Below the pieces are notes generated by a model, which saw only the letters and a program-made list of their open reading frames with translations, was not told the DNA's origin and made no database searches. The position numbers and the translations under genes were made by a program. Of a stretch of 12,624 nt of DNA, positions 1 to 6,908 are shown one piece after another (position 1 is the first letter of the stretch; each line of letters opens with the position of its first letter). The DNA comes from Bacteroidota bacterium. GTDB taxonomy: Bacteria > Bacteroidota > Bacteroidia > Bacteroidales > Rikenellaceae. The stretch covers positions 1 through 12,624 of the forward strand of contig JAEZTA010000034.1 in NCBI GenBank assembly GCA_023443765.1. The letters are read 5' to 3'.

Positions 1-1559
1 TTCTCACACTGCTCGTAGCTCCAGTACATCGGGCAGATGATGTCGGTATTGCGGCTGTCGGGCGAATAGACGGCCCGTTCGTGGTGGATCGGGCGCGTCG
101 GGTCGTACTGCCTGATCCAGTCGTAGCAGGCGCTGAAGTTGGGACCGTCGCCCGCCTCGTTGCCCAGCGACCAGATGATGACCGACGGGTGGTTGATGCT
201 GCGGATCACGTTGCGTTCGTTGCGTTCCAGGTGTGCTTTGGCATAGAGCGGATTCCTGGCCAGCGTCTTTTCGCCGTAGCCCATGCCGTGCGACTCGATG
301 TTGGCTTCGGCGACCACGTAGATGCCGTATTCGTCGCAGAGCGAGTACCAGCGGGCATCGTCGGGGTAGTGGCACGTACGCACGGCGTTGATGTTGTTCT
401 CCTTCATGATGCGGATGTCCTGCAACATGCGCTCCTCGGAGACGTAATAACCATAGTCGGGGTCCATCTCATGCCGGTTGGCGCCCTTGATCAGCACCGG
501 TTTGCCGTTGACCAGCAGTTGCCCGCCCTCGATTTTCACGTCGCGGAACCCGATCCGGAGCGGAATGACTTCGATCACTTCGCCGGCAGCCGATTTGAGG
601 GTCGCCGTCAGGTTGTAAAGCACGGGTTCCTCGGCGCTCCACAGCGCGACTTTTCCGGCGTCGAGCGAGCATTGCTCCACCTCTTTGGCCACGCGCAGCT
701 GTTGCGAGGCGACGCTCCGGCCTTCGGCATCGGTGAGCGCCAGTTCGACGCTGCATCCGCGTGCCTGCTTGGGGAAGAAGGTTTTGACGGCCACCGTTCC
801 CGATGTGTAGTCGGCCGACGGTGCGGCATGGACCTGAATGTCGGTGATCTGGCGTTTGTCGCGCGCATAGAGGTAGCAGTCGCGGCCTACGCCCGAGAGG
901 CGGAAGAAGTCCTGGTCTTCGAGGTACGTGCCGTCGCACCAGCGGAAGACCTGAAAAGCGATCAGGTTCTTGCCCGGTTTCACGTAGGCCGTGAGGTCGA
1001 ATTCGGCCTCCAGCTTGCTGTCTTCGCTGTAACCCACGTAGCGACCGTTGACCCAGAGGTAGATGTTCGATGTCACCGAACCGAAATGGGCGACGACCTG
1101 TTTACCCGCCCATGTGGCCGGAATGTCGATCGTGCGGCGGTAGGAACCCACGTGGTTCTGTTCGATGGGAACGTGCGGCGGATCGTTCTCGAACCAGCCC
1201 CGCCACGCGTAACCGATGTTGAGGTAGAGCGCATCGCCGTAGCCGTTCAGTTCCCAGAGCCCCGGAACCGGCATGTTGTTCCAGCCTTTGTCGTTGAAAC
1301 CGACGTGGAAAAAGTTCGTCGGACGCTGGTCGGCATTGCGCACCCAGTTGAATTTCCAGTTTCCGTTCAGCGTGACGAATCGCTCCGAAAGGGCTTTGTC
1401 GCCGGCCTGGGCCGCCTCGGGCGACTCGTAGGCGAAATAGGCGGCATGCATCGGCATCCGGTTCACGGCGTTTACGCCGGCATCCTGCCATTCGTTGTTT
1501 TGCGCGCCTGCCGTCAGCGCAGTCGCTGCGGCAAGCCAGCATAAGAGGATTTTCTTCAT
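1..1559 (-). CDS. GH2 beta-galactosidase (LacZ-like), N-terminal half, runs off the left edge
   Basis: This is an exported glycoside hydrolase family 2 enzyme, expected to release terminal beta-linked galactose in the periplasm. The frame is open from ATG at 1559 to base 1, giving 519 residues without a stop; Bacteroidetes homologues have about 1,000 or more, so roughly half is missing. Residues 1-19 are a signal peptide (MKKILLCWLAAATALTAGA, then Q20). The N-terminal sugar-binding jelly roll spans about 30-235 (NRMPMHA, LNGNWKF, VGSYRRT). An Ig-like domain spans about 240-340 and the TIM barrel begins near 342. LacZ landmarks are GANRHEMDP (His363), RTCHYPD (His397), EANIESHG (418-425) and GNEAG (466-470). 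Glu468 corresponds to the general acid/base Glu461 of E. coli LacZ. The nucleophile glutamate lies outside the window. A terminator and about 200 bases separate it from the upstream operon, so it probably has its own promoter. Family assignment is very secure. Beta-galactosidase is the likeliest activity, though GH2 also holds other specificities. Confidence 0.93.
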   Translation of the reverse strand, partial: MKKILLCWLAAATALTAGAQNNEWQDAGVNAVNRMPMHAAYFAYESPEAAQAGDKALSERFVTLNGNWKFNWVRNADQRPTNFFHVGFNDKGWNNMPVPGLWELNGYGDALYLNIGYAWRGWFENDPPHVPIEQNHVGSYRRTIDIPATWAGKQVVAHFGSVTSNIYLWVNGRYVGYSEDSKLEAEFDLTAYVKPGKNLIAFQVFRWCDGTYLEDQDFFRLSGVGRDCYLYARDKRQITDIQVHAAPSADYTSGTVAVKTFFPKQARGCSVELALTDAEGRSVASQQLRVAKEVEQCSLDAGKVALWSAEEPVLYNLTATLKSAAGEVIEVIPLRIGFRDVKIEGGQLLVNGKPVLIKGANRHEMDPDYGYYVSEERMLQDIRIMKENNINAVRTCHYPDDARWYSLCDEYGIYVVAEANIESHGMGYGEKTLARNPLYAKAHLERNERNVIRSINHPSVIIWSLGNEAGDGPNFSACYDWIRQYDPTRPIHHERAVYSPDSRNTDIICPMYWSYEQCE

Positions 1560-1639
1560 TGGCTATCTCGGTTTTAAGGTTTTAGCACTTTCGGGAGAGG
1601 ACCCGGCCTCTCTGATGAGAGCGTTTCGGCTCAACTGTG

Positions 1640-1647
1640 TAAATTTA
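1640..1647 (-). promoter_or_regulatory. Possible -7 box of the GH2 gene promoter
   Basis: On the minus strand TAAATTTA matches seven of the eight positions of the Bacteroidetes -7 box TAnnTTTG. A weak TTTA lies about 21 bases upstream where the -33 TTTG is expected. Transcription would start near 1633 and leave a leader of about 75 bases before the ATG at 1559. That leader could form short alternative hairpins (see findings). The match is imperfect and the element is itself a palindrome, so this is a weak call. Confidence 0.25.
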
Positions 1648-1757
1648 CATCAAAAAGCTGGAAAACCCTAAACAACCGCCCGAAAAAGATGCGGTCGACT
1701 AATCCGGGAGATTACGACACCGGCGGGATGTGGCGTGCGGCAGGGCCCGGAACGATG

Positions 1758-1795
1758 AAAAAAGAGACCTTATCGTCGTGTCGATAAGGTCTCTT
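1758..1795 (-). terminator. Intrinsic terminator of the susC-susD-GH110-phosphoesterase operon
   Basis: A perfect 14-bp stem (1762-1775 with 1782-1795, AAGAGACCTTATCG against its complement) encloses a 6-base loop. On the minus strand it is followed directly by six T residues (1763-1758, overlapping the stem foot). It begins 14 bases after the phosphoesterase stop codon. This is a textbook rho-independent terminator for minus-strand transcription, and it isolates the GH2 gene from the upstream unit. Confidence 0.9.
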
Positions 1796-1809
1796 CGATT
1801 GCCCGCCCG

Positions 1810-3009
1810 TTAAAGGTCGCGGTTGAGCAGGGTATTGCCCTTTGCGTGTATGACGCGGAGATTGAGCCGGGAACCCTCCTTCTTCAGGATCATCAGGGTG
1901 GCGTTCTCCTCCTTATAGCCGCCGCCGATCACGACCGGGAAATTGTTCTCCGACGCACCTTTTTCGATCAGCTCGTACCGATGCAGGTGGCCGTTCAGCG
2001 AAACGTCGAATCCGGCCGTCGCCAGATGGGGTTGCCACAACTCCTTGCAGGGGTTGAACTTCGCGACGGCGTTTCCGTAGATGGGAATGTGGTGGATCAG
2101 CACTTTCCGCGACGCCGCGGCGAATTCGGGGCCCGTGAGTTCCGTTTGCAGGAACTGCGCCTGGTTTTTGCGGTGCTGCGTGAAGTCGTTCATACCGTAG
2201 TAAACTTCGGTGTCGTCGGGTTTGTCCTCGCCACAGTCCAGCAGAACGAAGCGCGTGCCACCCATTGTGAACGCCGTGTAGGAGTGCTCGCCCGCCTTGG
2301 AGAGATAGTCCCACAACACGACGGAGCAGGCGCCCCGGATCTCGTGATTCCCGCGCATGAACAACGACGGAATTTCGGCGCTGCCATACGCTTTGCAATA
2401 TTCCGCAAGGATGTCGACGATGTCCGCTTCCTTTTCCGGATCGTCGAAACAGTCGCCGTTGAAGATCACGAGATCGTATTTCTCGCCTCCGACGAGGCTC
2501 ATCAGATGCTTGAATAGTTCGGTTTTCTTGTGTACGTCGTTGAAAATTAGTACTGTGTAGTCTTCGTCGCCTTCGTCCCACGTCGTGAAAGAGGCCAGCG
2601 GCATCCGGACGGTGTCGCCGAACTCCTTCTTGTAGCTGCCGTAGTGGAGTATCTGCTGCGAGCAGGCCCGGTAATAGTATTTCGTACCGGGGCGGAGTCC
2701 TTCCAACCGGATCTTGTTGATCGTCCGGTTGGCGACCATCATCCCTTCGTCATAGGTTCTCGCTACGGATTGCAGCCGCTCCGGGTCGGTACCGAATTCG
2801 ACCCAGCTGCGACACGGGACGCCGGTGATCCACATGACGGTCATGGCGTCTGTGGACGGATTTTGCAGATAGGCCGGGGTACGGAAGAACTCGGCGACGG
2901 GAATCGTCGGCATTTTGGGCGCCGCCTCCACTTTTTGGCTGCAGGAGCAGTGAATGAAGTCGGAGAGGGCGAAAAACAGAAATAACGGGAGTATTCTCAG
3001 GGTTTTCAT
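1810..3009 (-). CDS. Secreted calcineurin-like metallophosphoesterase with N-terminal purple-acid-phosphatase-type domain
   Basis: This 399-residue protein should hydrolyse phosphate mono- or diesters outside the cytoplasm; the substrate is unknown. Residues 1-29 are an export signal. Cleavage after VEA (27-29) is plausible; cysteines 21 and 23 lack a good lipobox, so lipoprotein status is uncertain. Residues about 38-145 form a fibronectin-III-like domain as in purple acid phosphatases (PSTDAMTVMWIT, LEGLRPGTKYYYR). The catalytic domain shows all metal-ligand blocks: DVH (158-160), NGD (184-186), GNHE (220-223), HH (306-307) and GHLH (340-343). The GDxxY tyrosine of true purple acid phosphatases is absent (GDCFD here), so a tyrosinate-Fe centre is not expected. 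The ATG overlaps the GH110 stop by four bases (ATGA), which implies translational coupling. The gene ends just before a strong terminator. Family is secure; its role in glycan use is inference from position. Confidence 0.9.
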   Translation of the reverse strand: MKTLRILPLFLFFALSDFIHCSCSQKVEAAPKMPTIPVAEFFRTPAYLQNPSTDAMTVMWITGVPCRSWVEFGTDPERLQSVARTYDEGMMVANRTINKIRLEGLRPGTKYYYRACSQQILHYGSYKKEFGDTVRMPLASFTTWDEGDEDYTVLIFNDVHKKTELFKHLMSLVGGEKYDLVIFNGDCFDDPEKEADIVDILAEYCKAYGSAEIPSLFMRGNHEIRGACSVVLWDYLSKAGEHSYTAFTMGGTRFVLLDCGEDKPDDTEVYYGMNDFTQHRKNQAQFLQTELTGPEFAAASRKVLIHHIPIYGNAVAKFNPCKELWQPHLATAGFDVSLNGHLHRYELIEKGASENNFPVVIGGGYKEENATLMILKKEGSRLNLRVIHAKGNTLLNRDL

Positions 3010-4880
3010 CGTTTCATCAGATTCGGGCGAGTCGGGGCCTCGTTGTGAACAACCCGATAGGGCGATCCCGGGGAGACTTTCACCTCGCGTTTGTCCATGT
3101 TTTCGATGCTGATGGTCCGGCCCAGGACCTCGCCGACGAACTTATTGTCGAGGATTTTCACGTTTTTCGAAGCATCGACCGTGATGCCGGCCTTGCGTCG
3201 ATGCCATGGGCGGAACTCGTAGCTCCGCTCGATGGTGTTGCCGCTGAAGGTCAGCCCGTCGACGGAGGTGGCGAACAGGATTGGGTAGTCTGCCGAACTG
3301 AAGTGGTTATCCTCGATGCGGATGTTGCGGTGGAAGGGGCGCGACGGGTCGGGTTCCGGGATTTCGGGCAGGATGGAGATGACCGCCTCGGTGAACTGGT
3401 ATCCCGATGTGAGGCACGAGGCGTCGAACCGGTTGTTGCGGATCAGGACATCCCGGACGGCTCCGCTCTCGTACCAGTAATTCGCATCCCCGGCGATTAG
3501 GATCGCCGAACCGCTGGATGCGAAAAAGTTGTCTTCGATGACGACCTTTCCGGGTGTCGAAACCAGCAGTCCGCGTGCGCGGTTGCTCAGGAAACGGCAG
3601 TTGCGAACCTCCACATCCGGAGTCCAGGTCCGGTTTTCCAGCGCCATGCCCGCTTTGATCCCGGCGGAGAAGGGCTTTTCGGTTTCGAGGACGAACTCCC
3701 TGTCGTTGAGTTTCGTGAATGTCTTTGCGAGGTTCTCTTCTTCCGTGCACATGGTTTTGTTGTCGATGAATCCGACGTTGTCCCCCGGAACGGCCCACCG
3801 CAGTCCGACGCTCATCGACTCCATAAACCGGCACTTCACCTTCGTCGGGGAGATGACCTCCGTGATGCGGACGCAGGTTCCGTGGATGTTGATGGGGTCG
3901 TCCATCAGGTATTGCCATTCGCAGTTGGTCACCCGGATATAGCCTTTGCAGCCCATGGCGTGGATGCCGTCGTCGTGGCCGCTGAAGTAGCGTCCCTTCG
4001 CTTTGTTGGGTACCACGTCGACGTTGTCGAAACTCAGGTTTTCGGCATACTGGCACAGGATTCCGAGCCCTGCCGTGTGGTGTATTGTGATGTCGCTCAT
4101 CGCGACATTGCAGCTTTCGTTGATGAACATTCCGGCATGGTCGCGCTCCCCGTGCCGGAGCGACAGGATGTTGCCGACCTTCGGATAACGCCTGAAACCT
4201 CCGTCCCGCTGAATCCGGATCATGCCCGGAACCAACTCAGCGGCTTTGTACTCGTTCCACTTGCTGCCCAGGGCCCGGTCGCCATTCTGAATGACCCCGG
4301 TGTATACGTCCAGTTCCATCATCCGCGTCACGGCGCTCTTCCAGCCTTCGCCGACGAAGACGAGTTTGCCGTTTTCGATCAGGTAGGGATATTTGCAGGG
4401 GTCGATGCGCAGGTCGAAATAATCCTTCCCGATTGCCGTGACCTCTCCCTGTCCTATTAGCGGAACATCCCAGTCGATCGTGAAATTCTTCAGGACTGCA
4501 TTGCTGCAATTGTCGAGCGTTACAGGCTGGATGCGGTCGTGCATGATGAACTCCGATCCGCCACCGTCGAGCGTGATCCCGTCCATCTTCTCGAAAAAGA
4601 TGGCCAGGCGTTTGGGGTTGATATCCGAGGTGTTCGACTCGTAGTAATCCCGTTCGATGGCGTGCTGGGGCCAGAAGTCGTAGCGGCCTTTCGGGAAAAA
4701 GAGCACGCTTCCCGGTCTCTCCTTGCACATTTTTACGGCTTCGTTTACGAATGGCGTCGCATTGACCCGCGAATCGGGCTGAAGCCCCAGTTGCGTGATA
4801 CGGATCGTGTCTGCGGGCGGTGCGGCGCTTGCCGCCAATGACAAAAGCAATGACAGGGATATTGCTCCGATGTACTTCAT
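3006..4880 (-). CDS. GH110 exo-alpha-1,3-galactosidase (right-handed parallel beta-helix)
   Basis: This 624-residue exported protein is expected to remove terminal alpha-1,3-linked galactose, as in the blood group B antigen or linear alpha-Gal epitopes. Residues 1-19 form a signal peptide (LLLSLAASA), so the enzyme is probably periplasmic. The N-terminal segment has PDSRVNATPFVNEAV and FFPKGRYDFWPQHAIE (61-76), followed by the GH110-like block SEFIMHDRIQPVTLDN. Repeating beta-helix coils run from about 100 to 600 (VEVRNCRFLSNRARGLLVST, VLIRNNRF, IRIEDNHF, LTFSGNTI). The conserved acid clusters HDDGIH (302-307) and MDDPINIHGT (326-335) have Asp304, Asp327 and Asp328 spaced 23 and 24 residues apart. 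As I recall, this is the spacing of the three catalytic aspartates in characterised GH110 enzymes. It lies 96 bases after susD and overlaps the phosphoesterase start. GH110 enzymes differ in whether they need a fucosylated (B-antigen) substrate; the sequence does not tell me which applies. A GH28 or pectate lyase identity fits less well. Confidence 0.87.
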   Translation of the reverse strand: MKYIGAISLSLLLSLAASAAPPADTIRITQLGLQPDSRVNATPFVNEAVKMCKERPGSVLFFPKGRYDFWPQHAIERDYYESNTSDINPKRLAIFFEKMDGITLDGGGSEFIMHDRIQPVTLDNCSNAVLKNFTIDWDVPLIGQGEVTAIGKDYFDLRIDPCKYPYLIENGKLVFVGEGWKSAVTRMMELDVYTGVIQNGDRALGSKWNEYKAAELVPGMIRIQRDGGFRRYPKVGNILSLRHGERDHAGMFINESCNVAMSDITIHHTAGLGILCQYAENLSFDNVDVVPNKAKGRYFSGHDDGIHAMGCKGYIRVTNCEWQYLMDDPINIHGTCVRITEVISPTKVKCRFMESMSVGLRWAVPGDNVGFIDNKTMCTEEENLAKTFTKLNDREFVLETEKPFSAGIKAGMALENRTWTPDVEVRNCRFLSNRARGLLVSTPGKVVIEDNFFASSGSAILIAGDANYWYESGAVRDVLIRNNRFDASCLTSGYQFTEAVISILPEIPEPDPSRPFHRNIRIEDNHFSSADYPILFATSVDGLTFSGNTIERSYEFRPWHRRKAGITVDASKNVKILDNKFVGEVLGRTISIENMDKREVKVSPGSPYRVVHNEAPTRPNLMKR

Positions 4881-4976
4881 TTTATTCAGGTTTTAGTTTT
4901 ATAAAAATCTGGCGGAAGGCGCTCCGAAAACCTTGCATCCCCGGCAAGCATTCCTTCCGTCTGAAAATCAGTTTAT

Positions 4977-6896
4977 TTACCATCCCGGGTTCTGTACCAG
5001 GTTCCTGTTGCTGGAAATATTTTCCGCATCGATCGGGTAAAGATAATGTTTTTGTTCGAAAGTTTTGGAGGTTTCGATGGACGGCATGATCGTAAGATAG
5101 CTGTCGTACGGCTGCACGTTGGTCGTCGTGAAGCCCGTGGGGAAGCAATTCCAGCGCTTCGAAGGCTCGGCAAAAGTCAGGTGGGCGATCTTCCACCGTC
5201 GTGCGTCGAAATAGCGGTGTCCCTCGAACATCAGCTCGATCGTCCGCTCGCGGCGGATGATCTCCCGGTAATCTTTTCCGGCGATGCCTTTCCACGCATC
5301 GTCGATCCGCGGCACTCCGACCCGGTCGCGGATGTCGTCCATGTATTGCAGGGCCAGTCCGCCGAGTGTCCCGTAGTATTCGACATACGCTTCGGCGTAG
5401 TTGAGGTATAGTTCCGTCATTCGGACGAGCGGCCACGCCCAATCTATGCGTCCGGCGGAGATCGAATTGTTCGGGAAATAGGAGTTCGGATGCACGGTCT
5501 TCTTCACCAGGTAACCGTTGATCGTCTGCATGTCGCGGTTGGGGTCGTTGCCCATCGTCAGATTTGTCGTGGGGTGCTTCTCGCCCATCCGCAGGTAGAG
5601 GGTGAAGTTGCCCCGGAGCTCGTAGTTGTGCGCCCTGTCGTAGGCAATGTCGGCGTAGAAACGGGTTTCGCGCCCGAGGTGCATTCTGGCCGTCCACTCC
5701 CCGTATTCATCCTGAACGGGATCGTAGCGGTGTTCGTAGTCGAACTCCGGGTCCTTGTCGATCGGAAGCCCGTTTTTGGTCAGGAAGGTTTCGACCATGA
5801 GGAACGAGGGCGAAACGCCGCCGTAGGGGACGCTCACGGAGTTGTTCGTGAGTCCGCGGATGGCATACATCTGCTGGCTGTTGACCGGCGAACGCGAGTC
5901 GACCCAGATCATGTCCGGATTGTCCGAGATTTCGCGGGGCAGTGTCGTGATCATGTTCCGGGCTGTCTGGTAGGCAGCTTCGGCTGGCGTAAACGATCCG
6001 TCTGATTTGAATTTGAACAGTTTGTATCCCTCCTGCTCGGCCGCTGCGATAGCTTCGGCCGTTGCGTCGAGGGCTGCTTTCCATTTCTCTTTGTCGTAGG
6101 TCTGGCTGATGAGCTGCTCGCCGTTCTTGTTCTTGAAATCGGCGTAGTATTCCGAATTGCCGTTGAAAAGCGGACTGGCCGCGTAGAGCAGCATCCGCGA
6201 CTTGATCGCCAGGGCGGCGACGTAGTTGGCGCGGCCCATATCCAGCGCCGAATAAGCTCGTGTGGCCTTCAGTTCGTTGGCGGCTTCGTCGAACCGTTTT
6301 GCAATCCAGCTTACGCATTCGTCGTAGGGCCTCCGGGTCGGATAGTAGACCTCTTCCGGGGCATCGTTCGGAACAATGCCGCTCACGAGGCAGATGGGGC
6401 CGTAAAGCCGCAGGAGCGAATAGTGGAAATAGGCGATCAGGAATCTCGCCTCGGCTTTCCACCGCGCTTTTTCGTTGTCGCTGGCGTTGGGGACGCCGTC
6501 TACCATGTCGATGAAGGTGTAGCACTGGCGGATGCCTCCATAGAGATCGTATGCCGCGCAGCGCGCAGGCTGTTTTTTGCTCTTGTGGTGCGACCAGTAG
6601 TTATACAATGGTTCGGCAGCCGATATTTGTCCCGTGTGGGGAGCTTTGGCCCAGTGCCAGTCGGTTCCCCACTGCGAGGTGAGGGCCACCTCGTCCCCGG
6701 CACCCCATATCTGCGGTTCGCCGTTGAAGTCGTTCGAAGCGGGCAGGTAGCCGTAACATCCGTACAGGAACTTCTCGGCGGAGGTTCTGTCCTCGAAAAC
6801 CTCCTGAAGCGTCCCTTTCTTTTCCGGTTCCAGGTCCAGGTAACTGCATCCGGCCAGCGCGATGCAAAGCGATAAAAGTAAATATTGCGGTTTCAT
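4977..6896 (-). CDS. susD-like: SusD/RagB-like glycan-binding surface lipoprotein
   Basis: This 639-residue lipoprotein acts with the SusC partner upstream as the lid and glycan-binding subunit of an outer-membrane importer. The lipobox LAGC puts the acylated cysteine at residue 17. The TPR-like helices of the SusD fold are visible at about 145-168 (KAEARFLIAYFHYSLLRLYG) and 228-246 (ALAIKSRMLLYAASPLFNG). The C-terminal region has the family features RTIELMFEGHRYFDARRW and an ending in LVQNPGW. The length is on the long side of the usual 500-650. The start is 12 bases after the susC stop, so the two are certainly co-transcribed and probably translationally coupled. Binding specificity cannot be read from the sequence; by position it should match the GH110/GH2 substrate. 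Confidence 0.96.
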   Translation of the reverse strand: MKPQYLLLSLCIALAGCSYLDLEPEKKGTLQEVFEDRTSAEKFLYGCYGYLPASNDFNGEPQIWGAGDEVALTSQWGTDWHWAKAPHTGQISAAEPLYNYWSHHKSKKQPARCAAYDLYGGIRQCYTFIDMVDGVPNASDNEKARWKAEARFLIAYFHYSLLRLYGPICLVSGIVPNDAPEEVYYPTRRPYDECVSWIAKRFDEAANELKATRAYSALDMGRANYVAALAIKSRMLLYAASPLFNGNSEYYADFKNKNGEQLISQTYDKEKWKAALDATAEAIAAAEQEGYKLFKFKSDGSFTPAEAAYQTARNMITTLPREISDNPDMIWVDSRSPVNSQQMYAIRGLTNNSVSVPYGGVSPSFLMVETFLTKNGLPIDKDPEFDYEHRYDPVQDEYGEWTARMHLGRETRFYADIAYDRAHNYELRGNFTLYLRMGEKHPTTNLTMGNDPNRDMQTINGYLVKKTVHPNSYFPNNSISAGRIDWAWPLVRMTELYLNYAEAYVEYYGTLGGLALQYMDDIRDRVGVPRIDDAWKGIAGKDYREIIRRERTIELMFEGHRYFDARRWKIAHLTFAEPSKRWNCFPTGFTTTNVQPYDSYLTIMPSIETSKTFEQKHYLYPIDAENISSNRNLVQNPGW

Positions 6897-6908
6897 AGTC
6901 GTCGATCA

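Noticed and set aside
81..1544. A 487-codon open frame on the plus strand opposite the GH2 gene
   Set aside because: The minus strand encodes an unmistakable GH2 beta-galactosidase with its catalytic motifs. The plus-strand frame is rich in V, D, R and A with no recognisable domain, as expected of an antisense frame in GC-rich coding DNA.
1846..2517. A 223-codon plus-strand frame opposite the phosphoesterase
   Set aside because: The minus strand shows all five metallophosphoesterase motif blocks; the opposite frame has no domain or signal.
2941..2950. Lipoprotein signal at the cysteines (residues 21 and 23) of the phosphoesterase
   Set aside because: The residues before each cysteine (His20, or Cys21-Ser22) do not form a normal lipobox; a standard signal peptidase site after residue 29 is at least as likely.
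3006..4880. Pectate lyase or GH28 polygalacturonase as identity of the beta-helix protein
   Set aside because: The conserved blocks, the HDDGIH and MDDPINIHG clusters and the spacing of their aspartates fit GH110 much better, and no GH28-type catalytic motif is seen.
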